Of a DNA stretch of 7,639 nucleotides, positions 1 to 5,920 are shown piece after piece. The notes beneath the pieces were generated by a model. That model worked only from the letters and a program-made list of their open reading frames with translations. It did no database searches and was not told the origin of the DNA. The translations under genes and the position numbers were made by a program. Each line of letters starts with the position of its first letter. Position 1 is the first letter of the stretch. The stretch comes from Candidatus Rifleibacteriota bacterium (GTDB taxonomy: Bacteria; Riflebacteria; Ozemobacteria; Ozemobacterales; Ozemobacteraceae): NCBI GenBank assembly GCA_029560455.1, contig JAKQKW010000329.1:1-7639 (forward strand), given 5' to 3'.

Positions 1-32
1 AACAGTTCGCTTTCGCCCGGTTTGTATTCCAT
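1..32 (-). CDS. 5' end of an unidentified gene, cut by the window edge
   Basis: Reading leftward, an ATG at 32-30 opens a frame MEYKPGESEL that stays open to the window edge. It is preceded by AAGGTG four bases upstream, a good Shine-Dalgarno, which is the main reason for calling it. Ten residues are too few to name a family. It lies 218 bp downstream of the sigma-factor gene on the same strand, with a structured element between them, so it may be the next gene of the operon or a separately controlled gene. Anti-sigma factors often follow ECF sigma genes, but nothing seen here supports that identity. Confidence 0.5.
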   Translation of the reverse strand, partial: MEYKPGESEL

Positions 33-76
33 GTTTCACCTTAATCCAGATCAAATCCAACTTCTACAAAAGCTTC

Positions 77-155
77 GGCCATCAGCCGGGATGCTTTTTC
101 TCCAGCGATTCGCTTCGCTCACAAGCTTACGAAAAAGCAAACCCGTCTTCAGGCC
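77..155 (-). other. Extended stem-loop element in the gap between the sigma gene and the left-edge gene (candidate structured RNA or dispersed repeat)
   Basis: As minus-strand RNA, 152-155 pairs with 77-80 (GGCC/GGCC), 147-148 with 84-85, 142-145 with 87-90 (CGGG/CCCG), and 131-139 with 92-100 (a perfect 9-bp arm, UGCUUUUUC/GAAAAAGCA). An inner hairpin pairs 115-119 with 104-108 (AGCGA/UCGCU, six-base loop). Positions 149-150 face 82-83 as a tandem 5'-GA-3'/3'-AG-5' mismatch of the sheared kind seen in structured RNAs, and 156-157 face 75-76 in the same way. There are about 24 Watson-Crick pairs in all. No U-run follows the 3' arm, so it does not look like a simple intrinsic terminator. It ends 44 bases before the start of the left-edge gene, so a leader or cis-regulatory role is possible. 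A dispersed intergenic repeat or a 3' RNA-stabilising hairpin is equally possible. No second copy is seen in this window. I see no credible gene in the rest of the 33-250 gap. Confidence 0.4.
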
Positions 156-250
156 TCGCGACAAAATTCAATGCTCGTTTATTTAACTTGAGCTCACAAC
201 CACTGTCTATAAAGTATTTCGCTCATTACCAGAAAAGGTTACAAAAAAAA

Positions 251-811
251 TCATTTATCAGGCTCGATCGAACCAAGATTTTCGCCAAGTATTTTTCTGG
301 CTCTGAAAAGCCTTACCTTAACCAGTTCGAGCGAAATCTCGAGAATTTCGGCTATTTCTTTACAGCTGCGCTCGAGAAAATAATGCAGCCAGACCGCCAT
401 CTTGAGATCATCGCCGAGCGCGTCAAAAGCTTTGAGCACTTTTTCGCGCTGTTCTGCCCTGACCTGAACATCTAGCGGATCAGGAAATTCAGCCGGCAGG
501 TCGAGAACTTTTGCCGGCCTGCGACTCTTGCGCAGATACTGATAACAATGATAGACCGCTATTTTCAACACCCAGTTGGTCAGCGAACGCGTCTGATCGA
601 AGCGGGCAAGGCTATTATAGACCGCTACCAGTGCATCCTGCGTCAGGTCGCGCGCTTCTTCGATATTGCGGGTGTAATGAAGTGCCATACCATAGATCCG
701 GTTCTGATAGCGCCTTACGATATCGGCAAAAGCGTCTCTGTGCCCGGCCAGAATCTTTTTGACCAGAAGAGCATCGGCTGCAACATCATTGGTTTCAGAT
801 CTATAATTCAT
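251..811 (-). CDS. ECF-type (sigma-70 family) RNA polymerase sigma factor
   Basis: This 186-aa protein directs RNA polymerase to alternative promoters. It has the two-domain layout of ECF sigma factors and no region 1 or 3. Region 2 spans about residues 24-97, with the core-binding helix DLTQDALVAVYNSL (55-68) and the -10-reading stretch TNWVLKIAVYHCYQYLRK (78-95). A linker follows, then region 4 at about 118-178, whose helix-turn-helix CKEIAEILEISLELVKVRLF (150-169) reads the -35 element. The length is usual for the family. The ATG at 811 has only a modest AGG six bases upstream, and no in-frame ATG, GTG or TTG precedes it before a TAA. It is the last complete gene of a minus-strand run, 132 bp after the pseudopilin genes. 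That gap shows no strong promoter or terminator. No anti-sigma factor is adjacent. The regulon and exact ECF group cannot be told from the sequence. Confidence 0.93.
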   Translation of the reverse strand: MNYRSETNDVAADALLVKKILAGHRDAFADIVRRYQNRIYGMALHYTRNIEEARDLTQDALVAVYNSLARFDQTRSLTNWVLKIAVYHCYQYLRKSRRPAKVLDLPAEFPDPLDVQVRAEQREKVLKAFDALGDDLKMAVWLHYFLERSCKEIAEILEISLELVKVRLFRARKILGENLGSIEPDK

Positions 812-943
812 CTCTCGCCTGCCACTGATATCAACACCTTACGCCTCGTTCAATAAATTGTAAACAGTTCGCTGGAGCGCCCACTATCTTTGCAGCAACT
901 CAAAAGGCAGCACTGATTCCATCTCTACTGATTTTCGCTGTAA

Positions 944-2107
944 TTATCTGCCGTGTTGCCAGAGCATTGTCTGACCGCTGATAACGACCATTGTCCGGCG
1001 CGTTTTTAAAGCGGGGTCAGGCAAGAAACTCTGCCGACTCTCTGATACGTGCTCACCCAGTAGATAAGCAAAGCCTTTGAATCCGCTGTCTTTGCTGATT
1101 TTAAGGCGACCATGCGGAATCATGAACGACAGTTTCGTCTTTTCAGTATCAAACAGTCGGTTCAGGCCGATATCGCCCTTCTGCAGAATACTGAACAGCA
1201 GTTGCGAATCTGCATCTGTTTTGATGCCATCAAGATTTATCGGTGCTCTGACTGAATATATACGACCAAAGCCGCGCAGATCGACGTTCGACAATTTGAG
1301 TGAATTCCGGTCGGCAGAAATCACGTCACCATAAAAGCACAGGCCCTGATCGCCCCAGGTGAGATAGTCGATCATCTGCTGCCAGCTCGAAAACTGCTGA
1401 CAGACCCGGCCAGAAGCGAATGGAATACCGGTTGCTTCAACAGTATGCCCGTTTTCGAGCAGGCTGTAGCGCCAGTCTCTGCTTACAGTTATGACTTCGC
1501 TGCGGGTCAGGCGCTCTATTTCGACAGAACCGTCTTTCTGCCAGATGGCACCAATCATTGATTCATCGAGGTTGAAGACAATGTCGTAATTTCGCAGCGG
1601 CTCAGGAATAGCCATATCAAGAATTCTTATCTGGAAAACTGCCGACACATTTGCGGTTCCGGCGCCAATTGCAGCCTGTGCCGAAATACGAATATGGCCA
1701 ATACGGTCAGCAGAGTCAGCAACCAGATCATTCGCAATCGGCCTGAGCTCGACAACTTCGAGCTGAGCAGCAATCTTTTTGAATCTGTCGGCAAAGGTCG
1801 AAACCAGCAGATTCTGGGTATGAGCCAGATCGACAGCAAGTTTTTCGGCACCACCTGCACGCAGAAAGTCATAAAACGGCGAACCGGCGACATTGGCGCC
1901 CTGGCGCAGTCGAAAGACAGCCTCTTCTATTGCGCCTTCAGCTGCAAAGAATGCTTCTTCGTTATCCTGCGAATGTTTTAAAAGCCAGGCAGATTCGCGA
2001 TAACGGTTATAAAACATAAAAATAAAAATCAGCACAATCACCGACAATCCCATTATAACAGTCACCAGGGTCTGCGCCTTGCGATTCGATGATACAGCTG
2101 CTTTCAT
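944..2107 (-). CDS. Large PilX/GspK-like minor pseudopilin candidate, lacking Glu5
   Basis: This 387-aa protein has a short basic N-terminus (SSNRK, 6-10), one hydrophobic helix (about 12-33) and then a large soluble domain with no motif I can name. Around the expected prepilin peptidase site it reads RKA/QTLVT: Ala at -1, Thr at +5, and no Glu5. The stretch EEAFFAAEGAIEEAVFRLRQ (50-69) resembles the N-terminal helix region of PilX-like proteins. Lack of Glu5 is a known feature of GspK, and 387 aa suits GspK better than PilX (about 200 aa or less). The start overlaps the stop of the upstream prepilin gene as ATGA, with no strong Shine-Dalgarno, so translation is probably coupled. The likely role is a component of a pilus or pseudopilus tip in the inner membrane and periplasm. 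It could instead be an unprocessed single-pass membrane protein. The pilin-like N-terminus is reasonably clear; the K/X assignment is inferred from gene order and size. Confidence 0.7.
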   Translation of the reverse strand: MKAAVSSNRKAQTLVTVIMGLSVIVLIFIFMFYNRYRESAWLLKHSQDNEEAFFAAEGAIEEAVFRLRQGANVAGSPFYDFLRAGGAEKLAVDLAHTQNLLVSTFADRFKKIAAQLEVVELRPIANDLVADSADRIGHIRISAQAAIGAGTANVSAVFQIRILDMAIPEPLRNYDIVFNLDESMIGAIWQKDGSVEIERLTRSEVITVSRDWRYSLLENGHTVEATGIPFASGRVCQQFSSWQQMIDYLTWGDQGLCFYGDVISADRNSLKLSNVDLRGFGRIYSVRAPINLDGIKTDADSQLLFSILQKGDIGLNRLFDTEKTKLSFMIPHGRLKISKDSGFKGFAYLLGEHVSESRQSFLPDPALKTRRTMVVISGQTMLWQHGR

Positions 2108-2706
2108 GGCTCAGTCCCGAACTGATATTTAAAACGGCGATCATTGCTGACAGAAGCCCAGAACGGGTCTCTGACCCAGCTTGCCAGATGCCGGGGTGCC
2201 AGATGAAGTACGGTTTTAACCGGTTCGCCCTTCTGTGAATGCTGCTCGATGCGCGCAATCACCCTTACCAGTTGCGCATCGTTGATTGTATCGCGGTTCA
2301 ACTCAAATTCTACCTTCATTACATCATTCAGCAGTGCCCGCCCGTTACGATAAAGAATGCCCGGAACCGAGGCTTTGTCTGCCGCCTGATAACGGTATTC
2401 GACATACTCTCCGTGCTTAGGCATGCCATCTTTATCATAGACCGGCAAACCGGCTGCCGTGGCAAAACTGCCGATACGAAGAGTGCTGCCGGCATCTGTA
2501 ACGGTAATATCAGAACCAGCTTCTCTTGTGTCGTTTTTGAGCATTTCGACGGCAAGACGCAAACTTGACGTCTGGTCAAGCTTTGTCATGCCAAAATTCA
2601 TGTAGGTTGACGCCAGAGTAAACAGCTGTGTCAGCACGAGCAGCAACGCCACCAGCAGGGCGGCGGCGACCGCGATTTCCGTCAGTGTAAAGCCTTTGCG
2701 CTTCAT
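2104..2706 (-). CDS. Type IV prepilin-like protein, PilW/GspJ-like minor pseudopilin
   Basis: This 200-aa protein starts with a textbook class III signal: MKRKG/FTLTEIAVAAALL. Prepilin peptidase is expected to cut after Gly5, leaving an N-methylated Phe1 and Glu at +5, followed by a hydrophobic helix to about residue 31. The rest is a soluble domain with no named motif. The N-terminal helix, the 'VEMLKNDTREAG' segment (about 53-64) and the 200-aa length suit PilW/GspJ-type minor pilins. GspJ is also about 200 aa and lies between GspI and GspK, as this gene does between its partners. Its ATG overlaps the previous stop and its TGA overlaps the next start, both as ATGA, implying coupled synthesis at matched levels. 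Whether it serves a type IV pilus, type II secretion or a competence-type pseudopilus is undecided: no ATPase, platform or secretin gene is in view. Confidence 0.87.
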   Translation of the reverse strand: MKRKGFTLTEIAVAAALLVALLLVLTQLFTLASTYMNFGMTKLDQTSSLRLAVEMLKNDTREAGSDITVTDAGSTLRIGSFATAAGLPVYDKDGMPKHGEYVEYRYQAADKASVPGILYRNGRALLNDVMKVEFELNRDTINDAQLVRVIARIEQHSQKGEPVKTVLHLAPRHLASWVRDPFWASVSNDRRFKYQFGTEP

Positions 2707-3119
2707 TGCATGACTCCGCTGACCGGATGGTGATTGGCGACCAGCGTGGCCAGAGACTGAGTCATCAGCGAAGAATCAATGAATGAGGTAGTCACGGTAA
2801 TGCTTATCAGCCGGTCGGGAACCAGCTCGACAATCGCGAGCTTCGTGCTCAACTGAGCCCTCAAAGCCGCCGGCACAGTAAGCTCAGAATTGCCGGCCAA
2901 CACCTTAAGCCGCTGATAAGGCTGGCTCCTGTAAGTCTCAAGAAAGCTGGTATTTATGGTTGCAGCAGCGTCTTTAACAGCGGCTTCGCGAATCAGCGGG
3001 CCGGTAGCAGTCAGGTGGTGCAGCAATGGCAGCAGACAGATCGACAACAGCACCATGCCGAGCAGAACCTCGATGATTCCAAGCCCGTTTCGGCTCTCAA
3101 ATCCAGTTCTTGAATTCAT
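2703..3119 (-). CDS. Type IV prepilin-like protein, PilV/GspI-like minor pseudopilin
   Basis: This is a 138-aa protein when begun at the ATG at 3119, which has GAGG five bases upstream. A GTG at 3155 would add twelve residues but lacks a comparable ribosome site, so I prefer the shorter form. The N-terminus reads SRNG/LGIIEVLLGMVLLSICLLPL: a peptidase site after Gly12, Glu at +5, then the hydrophobic pilin helix (about 13-33). The following 'AATINTSFLETYRSQPYQRL' stretch resembles PilV/GspI proteins, whose usual length is about 120-180 aa. It is the first of three coupled pseudopilin genes and lies 83 bp after the kdsD stop. That gap contains a weak six-base inverted repeat (3133-3138 / 3168-3173, 29-base loop) but no convincing terminator or promoter, so read-through from kdsD is plausible. 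Its role is probably to help nucleate the pilus or pseudopilus tip. The V/I label rests on order and size more than on sequence. Confidence 0.83.
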   Translation of the reverse strand: MNSRTGFESRNGLGIIEVLLGMVLLSICLLPLLHHLTATGPLIREAAVKDAAATINTSFLETYRSQPYQRLKVLAGNSELTVPAALRAQLSTKLAIVELVPDRLISITVTTSFIDSSLMTQSLATLVANHHPVSGVMQ

Positions 3120-3202
3120 ACTCACCTCGCCGGTAACCTGACTATAACTTGTCACACCCCGGCGCCTGGTTACAAAAATCTTACCGAAGGCAACAACACC
3201 GG

Positions 3203-4168
3203 TCAGACGAGGCGGGCACGCAGAATATCGTGCAGATGCAGAAAGCCGACGACTTTGTCGTTCTCGACAACCGGCAATGAGGTAATTGACTTGTCTTCCA
3301 TGCTTTTGAGCGCTTCCATGGCCAGGCGATCGGGAAAAGTGTGGCGTGGGTTGGCAGTCATGACCTTGCTTATCGGCACATCGAGATTGCAGCTGTCGCT
3401 GCGCTCGAAGAAACGACGCAGGTCACCGTCGGTAAAGACCCCGAGCAGGCGTTCATCAACCGAGCAGACGACCAGCGCACCAAAACCGCCGCGCGACATT
3501 TTTACAATGGCATCGCGCAAAATGGTTTCTGGCGATACTTTTGGCACCGCGGCGCCGGCGTGCATCAAATCACGAACGATAAGAAAACGGCGACCAAGGC
3601 TGCCAGACGGATGCAGCCGGGCAAAATCTTTTTCTTTAAAACCACGTGCCTCAACCAGAGCGCCGGCAAGGGCGTCGCCCAGAGCCATAGCCACGGTTGT
3701 CGAACTGGTCGGCGCCAGATTCATCGGGCAGGCTTCACGCTCAACACTTGCATTGATGACGACATCAGACATGCGTGCCATGGTCGAATCGGTGTTGCCG
3801 ACCATTGCGATAATACCGGCGCCAACCCGGCGCAGAAACGGAATCAGCCGCACCATTTCTTCGGTTTCACCAGAATTGGAGAGAAGCAGAGCGATATCAC
3901 GCTCTCTTATCATTCCCAGATCACCATGTAGAGCCTCGGCCGGGTGCAGAAAAAACGAAGCCGTGCCGGTACTCGACAGGGTAGAAGATATCTTTTTGCC
4001 GACCAGGCCTGATTTGCCCATTCCGCTGACGATAATGCGACCCGGACTGGTCAATATCAGGTCGACAGCTTTTACCAGCTCATCACCAAGATTTTCTGAG
4101 GCTTTCTGTAAAGCTTTGATTTCTATATCGAGAATGTTTTTTGCCGATACAAGCGGATTCTGATTCAT
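3203..4168 (-). CDS. kdsD: D-arabinose-5-phosphate isomerase (KpsF/GutQ family)
   Basis: The cytoplasmic enzyme interconverts ribulose 5-phosphate and arabinose 5-phosphate, the first step toward KDO, the inner-core sugar of lipopolysaccharide. The 321-aa protein has an N-terminal SIS domain (about 27-170) with GMGKSGLVGKK (49-59), LHPAEALHGDLGMI (74-87), SNSGETEE (97-104) and LAPTSSTT (151-158). Two CBS domains follow (about 200-257 and 266-321). Residues known to matter in the E. coli enzyme (K59, H88, E111, E152, H193) align at a constant offset of seven with K52, H81, E104, E145 and H186, so it should be active. I start it at the ATG at 4168, which has AAGG eight bases upstream; the GTG at 4177 lies on that ribosome site. 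A six-codon frame (4185-4165) ends in ATGA over this start and might couple translation. It may head the minus-strand operon. GutQ or KpsF are family alternatives with the same chemistry. Confidence 0.95.
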   Translation of the reverse strand: MNQNPLVSAKNILDIEIKALQKASENLGDELVKAVDLILTSPGRIIVSGMGKSGLVGKKISSTLSSTGTASFFLHPAEALHGDLGMIRERDIALLLSNSGETEEMVRLIPFLRRVGAGIIAMVGNTDSTMARMSDVVINASVEREACPMNLAPTSSTTVAMALGDALAGALVEARGFKEKDFARLHPSGSLGRRFLIVRDLMHAGAAVPKVSPETILRDAIVKMSRGGFGALVVCSVDERLLGVFTDGDLRRFFERSDSCNLDVPISKVMTANPRHTFPDRLAMEALKSMEDKSITSLPVVENDKVVGFLHLHDILRARLV

Positions 4169-4224
4169 TTCGGGCACCTTCGCATGAATTGGCAGCGTTG
4201 CTGCACCGCGCTATGATAACACAA

Positions 4225-4253
4225 AGCATACCGCCGTTGAGTCGCGGCCGCAA
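4225..4253 (-). promoter_or_regulatory. Weak candidate promoter for kdsD
   Basis: On the minus strand TTGCGG (4253-4248) and TATGCT (4230-4225) are separated by 17 bases. They match the sigma-70 consensus at about three of six and four of six positions and would give a leader of roughly 50 bases. TATCAT at 4218-4213 is a better -10 but has no good -35 partner. A small hairpin, GCAGC-GTT-GCTGC, lies at 4192-4204 within the predicted leader. The 138-bp divergent gap must hold the promoters of both flanking genes unless they are transcribed from elsewhere. Confidence 0.3.
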
Positions 4254-4258
4254 TTTGT

Positions 4259-4288
4259 TTCGCAATTTTCTGACTGATAAGGTATACT
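4259..4288 (+). promoter_or_regulatory. Weak candidate promoter for the HEAT-repeat gene
   Basis: TATACT (4283-4288, five of six -10 matches) follows TTCGCA (4259-4264, four of six -35 matches) after an 18-base spacer. Transcription would start near 4295, only about 12 bases before the ATG at 4307. That would exclude the AAGG at 4291-4294, the only Shine-Dalgarno-like sequence, which is in any case 12 bases from the ATG. If this promoter is real, the mRNA is nearly leaderless. Confidence 0.28.
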
Positions 4289-4306
4289 TTAAGGCCAGCT
4301 AAAATT

Positions 4307-5920
4307 ATGAGCAGCACTAATTCAATACCACAGAACTGGCAGGAAATTCTTGTCGGCTCACTCAAGTCAGAAAGAGCCGACGAAAAGCTGCTTGCCCTCG
4401 ATTTTTTGTGCCAGCAGAGTTCGTTGAACCTCGATTTCGCCAGGCAGCTGATGCCCATGATCGTCGAATCGGTAGTGCATCACGACACACAGGTGCGCTA
4501 TTTTGCCCGCAAAGCGCGCAATCATTTATTCGAGTGCTTTCCCGAAATCGAGTCAGCTTCGCAGGAAGAAAAAGCTTTCAAACTTGAGCTGAAAGAGGGC
4601 GAACAGCTGACAACGCAGCAGATTTTGCTGCACAAAATGCGCCTGGGCAGTCGCTACGTTGTCTTTGAGGCCATGGAAAGACTTACCGAAAGCGGCGACA
4701 GGTCGCTCGCGACGCCCCTTCTCGAATATCTTCTCGAAGAAAAAGACGAATACAAGGTTTCTTACCTTGTTCGCTGCATCAGTAGAATCGACGACCCCCG
4801 CATACCCGATGTGCTCGAAGATTTTCTCGACAACGAAGACCCGCGAATCGTCGCTAATGCCCTCGAATCGCTCTGCGAATACGACCGGCCCGAACTCGAA
4901 GACAAACTTATTGATTTCGCAACTTCTTCTGACAACCGCATTCGCGCCAATGCTGTAAAGGGGCTGCATAAGTATGCGCCAAGACTTGCTGAAAGCCATA
5001 TTGCCGAAATGATTAAAAGCAACAGCATTGCTTTGCAGGATTCCGGCGTATATCTGCTTCGAATTCTGCGCCCCTCGAATCTCACCGAACTGCTGCCGAT
5101 AGCCCAGCACTCAAGATACGCGACAGTTCGCCTTAAAACGCTCGACATCATGCCGCCAACCTCTGATGAACAAGAGTTCGCAGATTTGATGCAGAAAGAA
5201 GACCTCGAAAAGCCTGACCCGAAACGCGACCTGATACTGCTCGCGTTCTTTCTTGGCCTCGGCGTCGCACTGCTGCTGCTTGCCGACCCGGGACATAAAA
5301 GATTGCTGTCGCTGTTTTTTCTGATAATTTCAGCTGTTACACTGCTTTCGCACGAAAAGACGCGCACCAGCATTCAGAAAACCGCCCTTTCCATGGGTTT
5401 CATCAGCTCGCTGGCCTGGGGTAATACCCGACTCATGGTTCTGCCAACCCTGATGGGCCTCTGGCTGACCTGGAACAACCAGCAACTCAACCGCCTCGGC
5501 AAAATCGAAAAGGCACCACCACAGACGGTCTACGCCTGGTTCTTTGCCATCGGCGCCATTATCATTCATCAGATCACCCAGGATGAGCTGTCAATGACTT
5601 TCGGGCTGATCAGCAAACTCGGCGCCGAAGGACTCAGGCTGCCCCAGGTAATCGCCGACATGGCCAGCCGTCAGACCAGATTCGAACTGGCAATTTTTGC
5701 CATAGTATCGATCATGACAATTCTAATATTGCGGCTGAACACATTATTTCCGCCAAAAAGCCTTACCGAAAACCCAAAAAAACGGCTTTTCGTCACCACG
5801 ATAGTCTGCCTGGCCATTCTCATGCTGCTCAACCTCTTTCATTACTGGGGTCTGAAGTTCCAGATGAAAATCAGCGGCATAAACAGCCATCTCGCCATCC
5901 TCAAACAGCTGCAACCCTAG
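4307..5920 (+). CDS. HEAT-repeat protein with a C-terminal multi-pass membrane domain, function unknown
   Basis: This 537-aa protein falls into two halves. Residues about 20-285 are charged alpha-helical repeats of about 30 residues. The clearest HEAT-like units start near 147, 177 (DPRIVANALESLCEY) and 209 (DNRIRANAVKGLHKY), with weaker ones at about 24-75, 115-143 and 240-285. Hydrophobic stretches follow at about 309-326, 332-348, 357-389 (one or two spans), 407-422, 459-480 and 493-512, suggesting six to seven membrane passes. There is no N-terminal signal peptide, so the repeat domain probably faces the cytoplasm as a protein-binding scaffold, with the C-terminal half anchoring it or carrying transport or structural activity. 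I recognise no catalytic motif and no named family for the membrane half. It is transcribed divergently from kdsD and converges on the FTCD gene, so it is probably monocistronic. The ribosome-binding site is poor (AAGG 12 bases from ATG). An in-frame ATG further in cannot be excluded as the start. Confidence 0.88.
   Translation: MSSTNSIPQNWQEILVGSLKSERADEKLLALDFLCQQSSLNLDFARQLMPMIVESVVHHDTQVRYFARKARNHLFECFPEIESASQEEKAFKLELKEGEQLTTQQILLHKMRLGSRYVVFEAMERLTESGDRSLATPLLEYLLEEKDEYKVSYLVRCISRIDDPRIPDVLEDFLDNEDPRIVANALESLCEYDRPELEDKLIDFATSSDNRIRANAVKGLHKYAPRLAESHIAEMIKSNSIALQDSGVYLLRILRPSNLTELLPIAQHSRYATVRLKTLDIMPPTSDEQEFADLMQKEDLEKPDPKRDLILLAFFLGLGVALLLLADPGHKRLLSLFFLIISAVTLLSHEKTRTSIQKTALSMGFISSLAWGNTRLMVLPTLMGLWLTWNNQQLNRLGKIEKAPPQTVYAWFFAIGAIIIHQITQDELSMTFGLISKLGAEGLRLPQVIADMASRQTRFELAIFAIVSIMTILILRLNTLFPPKSLTENPKKRLFVTTIVCLAILMLLNLFHYWGLKFQMKISGINSHLAILKQLQP
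5917..5920. other. Shared CTAG: overlapping convergent stop codons
   Basis: The palindromic CTAG supplies TAG (5918-5920) to the plus-strand HEAT gene and TAG (5919-5917) to the minus-strand FTCD gene. No intergenic bases remain, so any transcription terminator for either gene must lie inside the other's coding sequence. I saw no obvious hairpin plus T-run at the junction. Confidence 0.95.

Noticed and set aside
42..166. Short open frame through the structured element on the minus strand (ending ...CRSWI)
   Set aside because: It has about 38 codons, no ATG or GTG start at a ribosome site, and its content follows from the paired arms; the hairpin explains the sequence better.
188..475. 95-codon plus-strand frame over the end of the sigma gene
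   Set aside because: It runs antisense to sigma region 4, begins at a non-ATG codon, and has no plausible ribosome site or family resemblance.
857..862. TACAAT (minus strand) as a -10 for the sigma gene
   Set aside because: No acceptable -35 lies 16-18 bases upstream, and no clear ECF-type autoregulatory -35 (GGAAC-like) partner was found.
1..873. Direct repeat AACAGTTCGCT at 1-11 and 863-873
   Set aside because: An 11-base match is expected several times by chance in 7.6 kb, and the flanks do not agree.
3133..3173. Inverted repeat GTAACC/GGTTAC between kdsD and the first pseudopilin gene
   Set aside because: Six pairs around a 29-base loop with no T-run is too weak to call a terminator or operator.
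3255..4163. 302-codon open frame on the plus strand opposite kdsD
   Set aside because: It is antisense to a gene with confirmed catalytic residues; its Arg/Ser-rich composition is typical of a shadow frame and it has no ribosome site.
4553..5373. Long minus-strand frames opposite the HEAT gene (185 and 203 codons)
   Set aside because: They overlap each other in different frames and are low-complexity or Ser/Arg-rich, as expected from the mirror of a Glu/Leu/Asp-rich gene.
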